From assembly GCF_965199065.1 (NCBI RefSeq), contig NZ_CBDAQN010000001.1, positions 1,054,001 to 1,118,000 of the forward strand: 64,000 bases of DNA. The letters are read 5' to 3'. Shown here piece by piece: positions 35,044-46,872 of the stretch; within the stretch, counting starts at the first letter, position 1, and each line of letters starts with the position of its first letter. This stretch comes from Acidisoma sp965199065. GTDB lineage: Bacteria; Pseudomonadota; Alphaproteobacteria; Acetobacterales; Acetobacteraceae. Made by a program: the position numbers and the translations under genes. A model generated the notes under the pieces. It was given only the letters and a program-made list of their open reading frames with translations, had not been told where the DNA came from and ran no database searches.

Positions 35044-36242
35044 CTCACGACAGCGGAGGCGGCCTCGCTCGGGATCCGCAATGCGCCTCCGCCTCCGTCC
35101 CAGGAGGCCGATCGACGGCCTCGCCGGCAGGTCCTGTCGGCAGCAGCCGAAGGCCGCCGGCCGAGCTTCCTCACCACCTCGGCCAACAGCAGCCCCAGCA
35201 TGATGTCCTTGAGCAAGCCCTTGGCCCCGAAGGTCCAGAAGCTTTTCTCGCTGTAGGCTCCCTGTCTGCAGAGGCGGACGAGAGCGGCCATCCGCGCGGG
35301 CGGATGCGCGGAGCAGAGTTCCGCGCGACTGGAATAGACCGGCCCGAGCAACTGCCAGGCCGCCGCCGCCTCCGTCGCACGAAGACGGAGGAGAGGCGAG
35401 AACGTCTCGAGCCGGGACAGGCCGTCGAACAGGCCGGCGTTCAGCGGCGCGGTCTGCGACAGGTGGCGGTAGGTCTCCGATCTGTTCTCGAGGCGATACT
35501 GCCAGCGTTCGCGGAAGCTCGGTCTTGTGCGCTTACCCGTGCCCATCGTGTTGCGGCCGTGAATCCGATACTCCGCCAGCTCTTCATGGAGGTAGCGGAC
35601 GGTCCCGAGGCCAGTCGCCAGCAGGAAGAAGAAGACCCCGTGCCCCATCTCCGTGTCCGGGTGGAAATAGTCCCGCACCGTGGGCCACAGGGCGGTCGCG
35701 GGCAGGAGGCTGCTCCGGATGGTCTGCGTGAAGCCGTAGCCGGCTGTCCAGGCCGGCAGGGTCAGCCGCGGAGACCGCGCCGGCGCGGGCGGATCGGCAT
35801 AGAAGGGCGAAATCGAGCGGCGGGCACCATCGACGATGCGGGCGTTGTGGAACGTCAGCAGAACGTCGGGCTCCTCGAAGCACTTCGCCACTTTCGAGAT
35901 ATTGTCGGGATGCCAGACGTCGTCCTGATCGCAGAAGGTAATGAGGTCGCCCCGGCAGCGTTGCGCTGTGGCGATGAAGTTGGCCCGGAAGCCGAGGCGG
36001 CGTGGGTTCCTTTGGACAATTACCGGAAATGGCGCTCTGCCGGCGAATTCCGCCAGGATGGAGAGGGTTTCGTCCTCCGAACCGTCGTCGCCGACAACCA
36101 GTTCGGCCGGCCGGCGGCGTTGGGCGAGGAGACTGTCGAGTTGCTCGCGGAGATAGGTCGCGCCATTGAACGTTGTCATAGCGACCGACACCGTCAGTCG
36201 CTCGACTGTCACGTCTAAGTTGAGCCGCTCAGAGTTGCACAT
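35040..36242 (-). CDS. Family 2 glycosyltransferase
   Basis: About 400 residues. A GT-A fold: VSVAMTTFNGATYLREQLDSLLAQ, VVGDDGSEDETLSIL and the metal-binding stretch TFCDQDDVWHPDNI (DxD). The N-terminal 260 residues match GT2 enzymes that add sugars such as rhamnose to surface polysaccharides. The Arg-rich last 50 residues look unordered. ATG 36242 begins MCNSERLNLD; the frame is open further upstream. Part of the accessory trio with the ATP-grasp and flavoprotein genes. Confidence 0.85.
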   Translation of the reverse strand: MCNSERLNLDVTVERLTVSVAMTTFNGATYLREQLDSLLAQRRRPAELVVGDDGSEDETLSILAEFAGRAPFPVIVQRNPRRLGFRANFIATAQRCRGDLITFCDQDDVWHPDNISKVAKCFEEPDVLLTFHNARIVDGARRSISPFYADPPAPARSPRLTLPAWTAGYGFTQTIRSSLLPATALWPTVRDYFHPDTEMGHGVFFFLLATGLGTVRYLHEELAEYRIHGRNTMGTGKRTRPSFRERWQYRLENRSETYRHLSQTAPLNAGLFDGLSRLETFSPLLRLRATEAAAAWQLLGPVYSSRAELCSAHPPARMAALVRLCRQGAYSEKSFWTFGAKGLLKDIMLGLLLAEVVRKLGRRPSAAADRTCRRGRRSASWDGGGGALRIPSEAASAVVS

Positions 36243-36550
36243 GACCTGATGGTTGTAGCGAATGTTCCCAGTAACCCGCGTTGGCAGGGCAATAAACCGA
36301 CGCTTTTGGAGAATAAAGCATAAAATCGTCATGCCTCCGTACAATCATAATGAGGCTCGCATGAAGTACGGGGGCTGCGGCGAGCCGGGACTGCCTCACC
36401 GGGGGGAGCCCGTTTCCCAGACGCCTCGGGTTTTAAGATACCGGACCGTCGACGGGATCGAGAGCGCACGTCCAGGCTCAGATCAAGACTCGATATAAAT
36501 TGTTAATGGTTTCTCTATAACCTTCGACGGCGCCCTAATGGACCGTTAAC
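36243..36550. other. Intergenic region between glycosyltransferase and MCP genes
   Basis: A 308-bp divergent space. The left part holds the glycosyltransferase leader. The right end is AT-rich, with a TATAAC (36516-36521) and a GTTAATGG (36502-36509) before the MCP start. I see no convincing coding sequence: a 78-codon plus-strand frame here has no family signs. Confidence 0.6.
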
Positions 36551-38368
36551 ATGCATCTAAGCATCTCTTCGACGCTGAAGCTTTTTGGCGTGGCGGCCTG
36601 CCTCGGGCTGCTCGTCATCGTCGCGCTCAGCGTCATCGTGCTTGGGCGCGTGGAAATCTCCGGCCCGATCTATAACCAGATCGCCGTCGGCCAGGGCATC
36701 GAGGGCGATATCGAGCCGCCTCCGCTTTATGTGGTGGAAGCCTATCTCGATGCCAATCTGGCGGCGGCGCATCCGCATGATCTTGCGACGTACCGGGCTG
36801 CACTGACCGACCTGCACCAGCAATACGTCGATCGCCACGGCTTCTGGCAGAACAGCAATCTGCCGGTGGAGCTGAAGAAAGAACTGCAAGAGACATCGGA
36901 TGCCGGGGTCCAGCAGTTCTGGAAGGAACTCGAACATGACCTGCTGCCCGCGATCGCCGCCGGCAACGCGCCGCAGGTTAGCCAGTCGATGGCCAGCCTC
37001 GACGTGATCTTCCGCGCCCACCGCGCCCTGGTGATCGACATCATCAACAAGGTCACGGCCCTGGACGACGCCAACCAGGCGATGGCGCAGCACGAGATCC
37101 GCTTTTTCTCCCGCCTGCTTTACGCGAACGCCGCCGTGGTTCTGCTGCTCATCGCAGGCGGCGTTTTCTGGATTTCCCGCAAGGCGGTGACGCCCATCGA
37201 CGGCATGACCCAATACATGAGACAGCTCGCGACGGGCGAATTCGCTCGCGAGCCGCCTTACCAGAGCCGTCCGGATGAAATCGGCGACATGGCGAAGTCG
37301 GTCGCCGTCTTTCGCGATGCAATGATGGCGCAACTTCGCGCGGAGAAAGAGCTCGCCGCCGAGCGGGCCGCGGCCGAAATCGAACGCGACAAGTCCGAAG
37401 CCGCGACCGGCGTGTCGATGGGGCAACTTGGTTTCGTCGTGGAGACGATGGATGATGCTTTGCGCAGGCTCGCCGGGGGTGACTTGGTGTTCCGCCTGCG
37501 TGCGCCGTTCTCCGAAAGTTACGAGAAGCTGCGCCATGACTTCAACGGGGCGTTGGAACAGCTCCAGCGCACCATGACGTCGATCGGTTCCACCACGCAG
37601 GCCGTGAGTTCGACCGCCGGCGAGGTCGCGCAGGCCTCGGATGATCTCGCGCGCCGGACCGAACAGCAGGCTGCAAGCCTGGAGCAGACCGCCGCCGCTC
37701 TCGATAGGATCACCGCCACCGTCGGCAAGACCGCTGAAGGAGCCGATGAGGCCCGGAAGGTCGTCGCGGAATCCAAGGCCGACGCGGAGAGTTCCGGGGC
37801 CATCGTCGGCGATACCGTTTCGGCCATGCGTGGCATCGAGAAATCGTCGAAAGAGATCGGCAACGTGATCGGCTTGATCGACGAGATTGCCTTCCAGACA
37901 AATCTTCTGGCCCTGAATGCGGGCATCGAGGCGGCGCGTGCCGGTGACGCCGGCCGCGGCTTCGCGGTCGTCGCGACGGAAGTACGCGCTCTGGCTCAAC
38001 GTTCCACGACTGCCGCTAAAGTCATCAAGGATCTTGTGTCAGCTTCGGACCAGCAGGTGGAAAGCGGGGTGAAGCTGGTGGATGAGACCGGTCAGGCGCT
38101 GGGGCGCATCGTCCGTCAGGTCGACCGGCTGAACCTGCTCGTGAGCGAGATCGCGGCCTCGGCGCGGGAACAGGCAGGCGCCCTGGCTGAGGTCAACACC
38201 GCCGTCAATCGGATGGACCAGATGACGCAACAGAATTCCGCGATGGTCGAGGAAACGACGGCCGGCAGCCATAACCTCGCCCGTGAAGCAGACGAACTGG
38301 CGCAACTGGTGGGCCTGTTCCAACTCGGTTCCGCCGCGAGCCGGTCCTTGCCGGAACTCACGAACTGA
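36551..38368 (+). CDS. Methyl-accepting chemotaxis protein
   Basis: 605 residues. TM1 about 12-32, periplasmic helical region about 33-188 (likely a four-helix-bundle sensor; many His and Gln), TM2 about 190-212, HAMP about 213-265, a second HAMP-like segment near 300-345 (LRRLAGGDLVFRL), then the signalling domain with tip DEIAFQTNLLALNAGIEAARAGDAGRGFAVVATEVRALAQRS starting about 443. This is the standard flagellar-type tip. There is no CheR-binding pentapeptide at the C-terminus. Single-gene unit. Confidence 0.93.
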   Translation: MHLSISSTLKLFGVAACLGLLVIVALSVIVLGRVEISGPIYNQIAVGQGIEGDIEPPPLYVVEAYLDANLAAAHPHDLATYRAALTDLHQQYVDRHGFWQNSNLPVELKKELQETSDAGVQQFWKELEHDLLPAIAAGNAPQVSQSMASLDVIFRAHRALVIDIINKVTALDDANQAMAQHEIRFFSRLLYANAAVVLLLIAGGVFWISRKAVTPIDGMTQYMRQLATGEFAREPPYQSRPDEIGDMAKSVAVFRDAMMAQLRAEKELAAERAAAEIERDKSEAATGVSMGQLGFVVETMDDALRRLAGGDLVFRLRAPFSESYEKLRHDFNGALEQLQRTMTSIGSTTQAVSSTAGEVAQASDDLARRTEQQAASLEQTAAALDRITATVGKTAEGADEARKVVAESKADAESSGAIVGDTVSAMRGIEKSSKEIGNVIGLIDEIAFQTNLLALNAGIEAARAGDAGRGFAVVATEVRALAQRSTTAAKVIKDLVSASDQQVESGVKLVDETGQALGRIVRQVDRLNLLVSEIAASAREQAGALAEVNTAVNRMDQMTQQNSAMVEETTAGSHNLAREADELAQLVGLFQLGSAASRSLPELTN

Positions 38369-38389
38369 CGCCGGCGAGGAGGTCGGAGG

Positions 38390-39391
38390 CTAACCGGCGG
38401 GTTGCGATGCGATCCAGGCCCGCGCGCGCCGGTCGGCGCCAGAGGGCAACGGCGCCCCCGGATCCGCAAGCCAATGCGCCACGTCTTCGGTCACCATCCG
38501 GCCCTCGTGGTCGCGCTCCAGCAGGTGGTAACCCTTGGGGTAGAAGGCATAGGTCACGCGGGCGTCGCCGCTCGCCATCGCCGCGCGCCACGCCGCCGCC
38601 ATCGCAGGCTTCGGCACCAGCTCATCATGTCCGCCATAGAGGAACAGCACCGGCACCTTGATGTGCGCGGGTGCCGCCAAAGCCAGGTCCATGAGGTCGA
38701 CGAGCCCCTTGAGCACGGACACGCGCGTCTCCGTCACCGTCAACGGATCGGTCGACAGGCGTATCAGCGCCGCCTCGTCGTCGGTCGGCTTCACACCGGC
38801 GCCGCGCCCGGTGAAGGTCATGCCGGGCACGGTCTTGTCGGCTAGCCAAAGCGTCGAGGTGAGGAGAACATTCATCTCGCGCCGGCCCCACACCGCGGGC
38901 GAACTGAACACATAGCCGTCGACCGGCGGTGCAAGACTGCTCGCCGCCAGCGCCAGCAGCACCGCGCCGCCCATGCTCTCGCCCGCCAGATAGAGGTGCG
39001 CCGTCGGGTAGCGCTCCTGGGTGAGGATCGCCATCTGCCGCGCATCCAGAAGCAGGCGCTCGATGCCGGGCCAGTGGCCGCGGCCGGGTGAGGCGCCGAA
39101 ACCTCGCTGGTCCGGCGCGATGACGGCGATGCCGTGCGCCGCCAGGATGGGTCCAGGGCGCTCCCAGGCATCCCGGCTGTCGTCGATCCCGTGCAAGGCG
39201 AGCACCACGATCGAGGGGTTGCCCGGCGGCAGCCATTCCCGGTAGGGCAGCCGGGCGCCGTCGGTCATGGTAAAGGTTCCGTCAGTGACGGTCGGCGGTG
39301 GCGGCGGGCCGTAGCCCAGACGTGGTGGGGCGACGCATCCCGACAGCCAGAGGGCGGAAGCCAGCAGGGCGAGGGGGATGGTTCGGCGCAC
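38390..39391 (-). CDS. Alpha/beta hydrolase lipoprotein (lysophospholipase/monoacylglycerol lipase-like)
   Basis: 333 residues. Lipoprotein signal with lipobox LSGC (Cys19) and a Pro-rich stretch after it. Alpha/beta hydrolase fold: HGI oxyanion-side motif (LALHGIDDSRDAW), nucleophile Ser139 in GESMGG, acid Asp in LYGGHDELVP, and His in YPKGYHLLERD. Probably hydrolyses lipids or esters at the periplasmic face or outer membrane. Divergent from the CHCC zinc-finger gene 44 bases away. Confidence 0.9.
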   Translation of the reverse strand: MRRTIPLALLASALWLSGCVAPPRLGYGPPPPPTVTDGTFTMTDGARLPYREWLPPGNPSIVVLALHGIDDSRDAWERPGPILAAHGIAVIAPDQRGFGASPGRGHWPGIERLLLDARQMAILTQERYPTAHLYLAGESMGGAVLLALAASSLAPPVDGYVFSSPAVWGRREMNVLLTSTLWLADKTVPGMTFTGRGAGVKPTDDEAALIRLSTDPLTVTETRVSVLKGLVDLMDLALAAPAHIKVPVLFLYGGHDELVPKPAMAAAWRAAMASGDARVTYAFYPKGYHLLERDHEGRMVTEDVAHWLADPGAPLPSGADRRARAWIASQPAG

Positions 39392-39435
39392 GCCGCATGG
39401 CTATCATTGAGCCGTCCTGCGCCAAAGAGGAAAAC

Positions 39436-39732
39436 ATGACCCCCGCTGACACGAAGCCACTTGTCACGACGCCGCTAGTCACGACGCCGCCTGTTGCGAA
39501 GCCGCTCGTCACGACCCGCGCCACGGCCAGCCAGGCTCTCATGAAGCCCATCGAGGTGCTGCAGGTCAGGGAGAGCGTTGTCACCTGTGACGGCGGCGGC
39601 GGCCGGCTTGGCCATCCCAAGGTCTATCTGCACATGCAGGGGCCCCTCGGGACCGAGGCCCGCCAGGTGATCTGCCCGTACTGCTCGCGGCTCTATGTGC
39701 TGACGGGCAACCCTGTCGCCGAAGGGCACTGA
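39436..39732 (+). CDS. CHCC zinc-finger protein (NDUFS6-like)
   Basis: 98 residues. The C-terminal part (about 48-90) has the CHCC pattern: VTCDGGGGRLGHPKVYLHM...VICPYCSRLYVL, with Cys, His and the CxxC pair as zinc ligands. This is the family of mitochondrial complex I subunit NDUFS6 and its alphaproteobacterial counterparts. The N-terminal 40 residues are a Thr/Pro/Val repeat not usual in the family. AAAGAGG precedes the ATG. polA starts one base after the stop. Confidence 0.9.
   Translation: MTPADTKPLVTTPLVTTPPVAKPLVTTRATASQALMKPIEVLQVRESVVTCDGGGGRLGHPKVYLHMQGPLGTEARQVICPYCSRLYVLTGNPVAEGH
39451..39510 (+). repeat. Four-copy degenerate 15-bp tandem repeat in the zinc-finger gene
   Basis: Four 15-bp units encode TKPLV, TTPLV, TTPPV and AKPLV in a row, with a partial fifth (TTR). 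The copies differ at several bases, so it is older than the repeats in the chemosensory operon. Confidence 0.85.
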
Positions 39733-39733
39733 C

Positions 39734-42574
<2,841 letters not shown>

Positions 42575-42711
42575 GCTCGGGTGGCAATTACAGCGCGGGC
42601 GAAGATTATTGGAAGTCGTCTTGGTTTCGCTACTTATGCAGGATGCACCAGTTGATCATTTCGCCTAGCAGCATTCTACATGGCATTTTATCTGGTTACG
42701 CTAGCGACTGT

Positions 42712-43200
42712 TCATTCAGCAAACGACCAGAAGTTCTCATCTGTGTGGAGCTCCACAAACCCTTCACGGACTTTCGGTGCGTATTCCCGAACCTCGGCCG
42801 CAAACCGACGATGGAGGGTGATCAGATGATCTCGAAACTGGGGCGCCATCTGTGCAGAGTCTTGATCAACGCGCTTTTTCAAGAAGGCTCCTAGGAGCAG
42901 GTTGGCGGCAAGCCAGAATTCATCGCAGCACTGCCCGGGGCTCACACCTTTCATGAGCTCCTCCATCATCCACCTCGCCCTTAGGTCATGAAATCCTTCT
43001 GGACGGAAAGTGGGGCAGTAAGAGAACGTCCCTTCCAAATGAGAGGGAAACATTCCAGAGGTCAGTAGTATCACGAGCGTGAGTTCGTCGAACTTGATTT
43101 CACATGCACGGATGTCGGGACGGTGAGGCTGCCCAAAGCTTGAGTTTGCACTCCCTACCAAAACCGAGTGGACTATATTGTGACGTGTGGTAAATTTCAC
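42712..43200 (-). CDS. Hypothetical protein in a patch of unlike composition
   Basis: A possible 162-residue protein from a GTG start (MKFTTRHNIVHSVLVGSANSS). It has a mixed, globular-looking composition with stretches such as KFDELTLVILLTSGMF and EFWLAANLLLGAFLKKRVDQD. No family recognised. The surrounding 1.1 kb is clearly poorer in G+C than its neighbours and its codon use differs, which suggests recent arrival. Weak Shine-Dalgarno. Pairs with the unknown gene 104 bases upstream on the same strand. Confidence 0.5.
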   Translation of the reverse strand: MKFTTRHNIVHSVLVGSANSSFGQPHRPDIRACEIKFDELTLVILLTSGMFPSHLEGTFSYCPTFRPEGFHDLRARWMMEELMKGVSPGQCCDEFWLAANLLLGAFLKKRVDQDSAQMAPQFRDHLITLHRRFAAEVREYAPKVREGFVELHTDENFWSFAE

Positions 43201-43304
43201 AGGAACCCCGATCCCACGATCACATGCTCTTCATGGACAACTGGAACTCTCAGATAGCGCTCGCGGCTAAGATTCGTGCACTGTCGGAAATAAACATGGC
43301 TGAG

Positions 43305-43589
43305 TTACCCGTCCCTCCGTGTGGCGTCTGTAACGGCATGTCGCTCCTCGCTTTCCCCGTGTTCCAGAACTTGTGTCATATGGATGAGGGTGTGGGTCGG
43401 ACTGTGATCGGGCACCGGGATCGAAATCTTATGAGTGACGGTCTTTGCAGCTTCAGCACCGTGGCCACATAACTCGGCCGACCGGATGACTAGAGTTACG
43501 CGACCCGTGTCTTTTTGCTCTTTAGCACTGAGAAGTTCACGCGGTCTCCCGTCAAATTCAACGCAGATGCGGACTTTCCTACGGCGCAA
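43305..43589 (-). CDS. Hypothetical protein, partner of the preceding unknown gene
   Basis: A possible 94-residue protein from a TTG start just after an in-frame stop: MRRRKVRICVEFDGRPRELL, later TVTHKISIPVPDHSPTHTLIH. Alternating hydrophobic residues suggest beta strands. No family recognised. Lies in the lower-GC patch between polA and the PhyH gene. With only a TTG start and no clear ribosome-binding site, coding status is uncertain. Confidence 0.4.
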   Translation of the reverse strand: MRRRKVRICVEFDGRPRELLSAKEQKDTGRVTLVIRSAELCGHGAEAAKTVTHKISIPVPDHSPTHTLIHMTQVLEHGESEERHAVTDATRRDG

Positions 43590-43711
43590 CGTGGTCGCTC
43601 ACAATCATGTTTCACAAGTAAGCTTGGAGAACCTTCGCATCCACCGGGGGCGATGGCCACGGCTTTCCAAGGCGGAAAGACTAGCAAACGGTTCACACGT
43701 TCTCCAGCAGG

Positions 43712-44545
43712 CTACTCGTCGCTTCCCATCACCAAGCCCTCGATATCGTGCTTCTGCGTGATCGGCACGAGCGTATCCACCACCCGGCACACCAGATGAT
43801 CGCGCACGGTCTGCGGCAGCCCGTCGTGGAACGCCCGCGTCACCATCATGTCGTGCAGCGCGGCGTGTCCGGCACCCGGCGCGTCCACTCCAAGCACAAG
43901 AACCGGACGCGCGATCGGCGAGGGGTGCGCGGTGCCGCGATGCATCGTCAGCGCGGAGCGGCACGAGATGTCGCCCATCTGCGGATACTTCTTCACGGCG
44001 CGCTCCTCGAAGCGCGGCCAGAGCGCGCGGTCCGGAAACATCTCGTGGTTCCAGCTGCGTCCGTCATCCCATTGCGTGCCGGGAGCGACCTGAAACGGCC
44101 CCATATCGGGCGTCACGTCCACGCCGGTCAGGTTGAAGGCGAGCGACGTGATCCGGTGGCCCTCGTAGGTGTCCGGCGGCGAGGGGAAATCCCGGTGCCA
44201 AGGCTGGTTCTTCGCGCCCTGGAACGGCGTGTCGAAGCCGATCTCGACGATCTGGTAGTCAGGCCCCAGCACCCGCTCGCACATCGCCACCACCCACGGG
44301 TGCGCGACGAGGTCGGCAAAACCGCCGATCGCCTCGGGATGGACTTCCACATACCAGCGACGTGGCCCCCGTCCGACCGCCCCGCCGGGGCGCTGGATCG
44401 CCTCCCAGAAGGCCGTCATCATGTCCTCGCGCAACCGCTCGGCCCAGTCGCGCGAGAAGGCGCCCTTCTTCCCGACGACGCCGTCACGCACGAGGATATC
44501 CACATCCTCCGCGACCGGATCAGCAACCAGATTGTTGTCCAACAT
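43712..44545 (-). CDS. Phytanoyl-CoA dioxygenase (PhyH) family protein
   Basis: 277 residues. Non-heme Fe(II)/2-oxoglutarate oxygenase: the metal pair His117/Asp119 in QPWHRDFP, the distal His near 202 in TMHRGTAHPS, and Arg213 (ARPVLVLG) for 2-oxoglutarate. Hydroxylates an unknown substrate. The ATG at 44545 is preferred, with AGGGGGAAG upstream; a GTG lies directly before it. The YqaE/Pmp3 gene precedes it on the same strand by about 32 bases. Confidence 0.9.
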   Translation of the reverse strand: MLDNNLVADPVAEDVDILVRDGVVGKKGAFSRDWAERLREDMMTAFWEAIQRPGGAVGRGPRRWYVEVHPEAIGGFADLVAHPWVVAMCERVLGPDYQIVEIGFDTPFQGAKNQPWHRDFPSPPDTYEGHRITSLAFNLTGVDVTPDMGPFQVAPGTQWDDGRSWNHEMFPDRALWPRFEERAVKKYPQMGDISCRSALTMHRGTAHPSPIARPVLVLGVDAPGAGHAALHDMMVTRAFHDGLPQTVRDHLVCRVVDTLVPITQKHDIEGLVMGSDE

Positions 44546-44577
44546 CACGAACTTCCCCCTCTAGGCGACGCGGCTGT

Positions 44578-44775
44578 TCAGTATGGCGGCATCCAGCCGG
44601 CCATACGCAGCTTCCTGTCGGTCTCGTACTGGTTCAGAGCGTACACCGCCCAGATCGCGGCCGGTATCCAGCCGATGATGGTCGCGTGCAGGATCAGGCA
44701 GATGATCCCGGCGACAGGGCGGCCAATGAAGAAGAAGGAAATGCCCGGCAGCAGCAGGGCCAGCAGCAGGCGCAT
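44578..44775 (-). CDS. YqaE/Pmp3-family small membrane protein
   Basis: 65 residues, two membrane segments: MRLLLALLLPGISFFFIGRP and GIICLILHATIIGWIPAAIWAVYAL, followed by QYETDRK. The LLP...GWIPAAIWAVYAL pattern is that of Pmp3/YqaE proteins, linked to membrane potential and salt or cold stress. GGGAGG precedes the ATG. Lies between the ABC exporter and the PhyH gene on the same strand. Confidence 0.85.
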   Translation of the reverse strand: MRLLLALLLPGISFFFIGRPVAGIICLILHATIIGWIPAAIWAVYALNQYETDRKLRMAGWMPPY

Positions 44776-44838
44776 CGTCGTCCTCCCTTGTCGGTATGCG
44801 CGCGGGGTTGGCGGGGCGGCCGCGCGCCTAATGAAGGT

Positions 44839-46746
44839 TTAAGCCGAGATAGGCGCGATCGCCCGGCTGTCATCCCTGAGGCCACCCGGCTGACCGCCGG
44901 ACTGGCGCTGCCAGAGCCCGGCATAGATGCCGCCCCGCGCCAGCAAGGCGTGGTGGGTGCCCTGTTCGGCGATCCGGCCCTCATCCAAGACCACAAGACG
45001 GTCCATCATCGCAATGGTAGAGAGACGGTGCGCGATCGCGATGACGGTGCGCCCCTCCATCAGGTCGGTTAACTGCTCCTGGATCGCCGCCTCCACCTCG
45101 GAATCGAGCGCCGAGGTCGCCTCGTCCAGCACGAGGATGGGCGCGTTCTTGAGGATCACCCGGGCGATCGCGATCCGCTGACGCTGGCCGCCGGAGAGCT
45201 TCACCCCGCGCTCGCCGACATGGCTCTCGTAGCCGCGCCGGCCCTCGTTATCCTCGAGATGCTCGATGAAATCCGCCGCATGGGCGCGCGCGGCGGCGGC
45301 GTGGATCTCCTCCTCGGTCGCGGCCGGCCGTCCGAAGGCGATGTTCGCGCGGATCGAACGGTGCAATAGCGAGGTGTCCTGCGTCACCATGCCGATGGCC
45401 GCCCGCAGGCTCTCCTGCGTCAGCCCGGCGATATCCTGGCCGTCGATGAGGATGCGCCCCGCCGAGGGATCGTAGAAATGCAGCAGCAGGTTGACGAGCG
45501 TCGACTTGCCGGCGCCCGACCGTCCGATCAGGCCGATGCGCTCGCCCGCCTGGATGTCGAGGGTGATGCCGCGCAGCACGCCGCCGAGGCGGCCCGTCGC
45601 CCCGGTGCTGCGGTTCCGGCCGTAATCGAAGCTGAGGTTCTCGAAGCGGATAGCGCCATGCTCCAACCGCAGCGGCACCGCATCCGCGCGGTCCGGCATC
45701 TGCAGCGGATGGGCGATCGAGCGCATCCCGTCCTGCACCGTGCCGACGTTCTCGAAGATCGAGGTCACGTTCTGCGCGACCCAGCCCGCCATGTTGGCGA
45801 TCTGCCAGGTCATCGGGATCGCGGTGGCGACGGTCCCCACCGGCACCTTGCCATGCACCCATAGCCAGACCGCGAGCGCGCCGGTGCTGGTGACGAGCAG
45901 CGCGTTCGTCATTGCCTGGACCATGAACCAGGTCGTGATGAGGCGCAGCTGGCGGCGATAGGCGAAGGTGTGGTCGTCGACGCTGTCGCGGATGAACGCG
46001 TCCTCCTGACGGGCGCGGGCGAACAGCTTGACCGTCAGGATATTCGTGTAGCTGTCGACCACACGCCCCGTGAGCATGGAGCGCACCTCCGACATCCGGC
46101 GCGACCGCTCCCGCATGCGCGGCACGAAGGACCGCATGAGAACGGCGTAGGCGATGAACCAGAGGATGATCGGAATGCCGAGGCGCCAGTCCGCATGGCT
46201 CAGCAGCAGGACCGAGCTCGTCCCATAGACAAGGATGTACCACACGGCATTGGTCGCGGAGACCATGCTCTCCCGCAGGCTCGGTCCGGTCTGCATGACG
46301 CGCGTCGCGATGCGGCCGGCGAAGTCGTTCTGGAAGAAACCCCAGCTCTGGCGCGCAACGTGCCAGTGGTTCTGCCAACGGATGAGGTTGGTCATGCTGG
46401 AGTTGATCGCCTGGTTGGTGATGAGGTTCTGCATGAGCAGCGCAGTTGGGCGCACCAGCAGCAGAACGCCCACCATGAGCAGCAACTGGCCGCCCGCCGC
46501 CGCGAACAGCGTCTTCGGCGTGTGGTTCGAGACGAGCGAGACGATGCGGCCGATGAAGACGGGGATCGTCACGTCGAGCGTGGCGACGACCAGCCCCGCT
46601 GCGAACAGTGCTGCCACCAGACCGGGTGCCTGGCGCACGAAGTGCCAGTAGAAGCGGGGCAGGGCGTTCGGCTGATCGAGGGTGGGTGGCGGCTTGTCCG
46701 GATCGATCGCGGTGGGTTCGAGCCGGGTTTCGAAAAAACGGAACAT
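44839..46746 (-). CDS. ABC exporter, fused permease and ATPase
   Basis: 635 residues. Transmembrane domain about 35-350 with six segments (PGLVAALFAAGLVVATLDVTIPVFIGRI and onward) and an ATPase domain about 375-620: Walker A GRSGAGKST, Q-loop MVTQDTSLLH, signature LSGGQRQRIAIAR, Walker B ILVLDEATSALD, H-loop AIAHRLSTI. It forms a homodimer or pairs with another half-transporter. The layout matches the MsbA/multidrug-like exporters. No partner gene is adjacent. Divergent from msrB. Confidence 0.93.
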   Translation of the reverse strand: MFRFFETRLEPTAIDPDKPPPTLDQPNALPRFYWHFVRQAPGLVAALFAAGLVVATLDVTIPVFIGRIVSLVSNHTPKTLFAAAGGQLLLMVGVLLLVRPTALLMQNLITNQAINSSMTNLIRWQNHWHVARQSWGFFQNDFAGRIATRVMQTGPSLRESMVSATNAVWYILVYGTSSVLLLSHADWRLGIPIILWFIAYAVLMRSFVPRMRERSRRMSEVRSMLTGRVVDSYTNILTVKLFARARQEDAFIRDSVDDHTFAYRRQLRLITTWFMVQAMTNALLVTSTGALAVWLWVHGKVPVGTVATAIPMTWQIANMAGWVAQNVTSIFENVGTVQDGMRSIAHPLQMPDRADAVPLRLEHGAIRFENLSFDYGRNRSTGATGRLGGVLRGITLDIQAGERIGLIGRSGAGKSTLVNLLLHFYDPSAGRILIDGQDIAGLTQESLRAAIGMVTQDTSLLHRSIRANIAFGRPAATEEEIHAAAARAHAADFIEHLEDNEGRRGYESHVGERGVKLSGGQRQRIAIARVILKNAPILVLDEATSALDSEVEAAIQEQLTDLMEGRTVIAIAHRLSTIAMMDRLVVLDEGRIAEQGTHHALLARGGIYAGLWQRQSGGQPGGLRDDSRAIAPISA

Positions 46747-46872
46747 GGGCTAACCCCTGGACCCGATGCGGGGCCAGATCAACCCGCCGCCGCCGCAGGC
46801 CCCTCAATCGTGACGTAACCACGCCTCCGATGTCATCGAACGGTCGTAAGAGAACAACAGGAGGAAAGGCGG

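Noticed and set aside
36262..36498. A 78-codon plus-strand frame in the intergenic region
   Set aside because: Low-quality composition, no ribosome-binding site, no family signs; the region looks like a divergent promoter space.
43224..43472. An 82-codon plus-strand frame in the low-GC patch
   Set aside because: Overlaps the better minus-strand frame and shows no protein family features; left out, though neither is certain.
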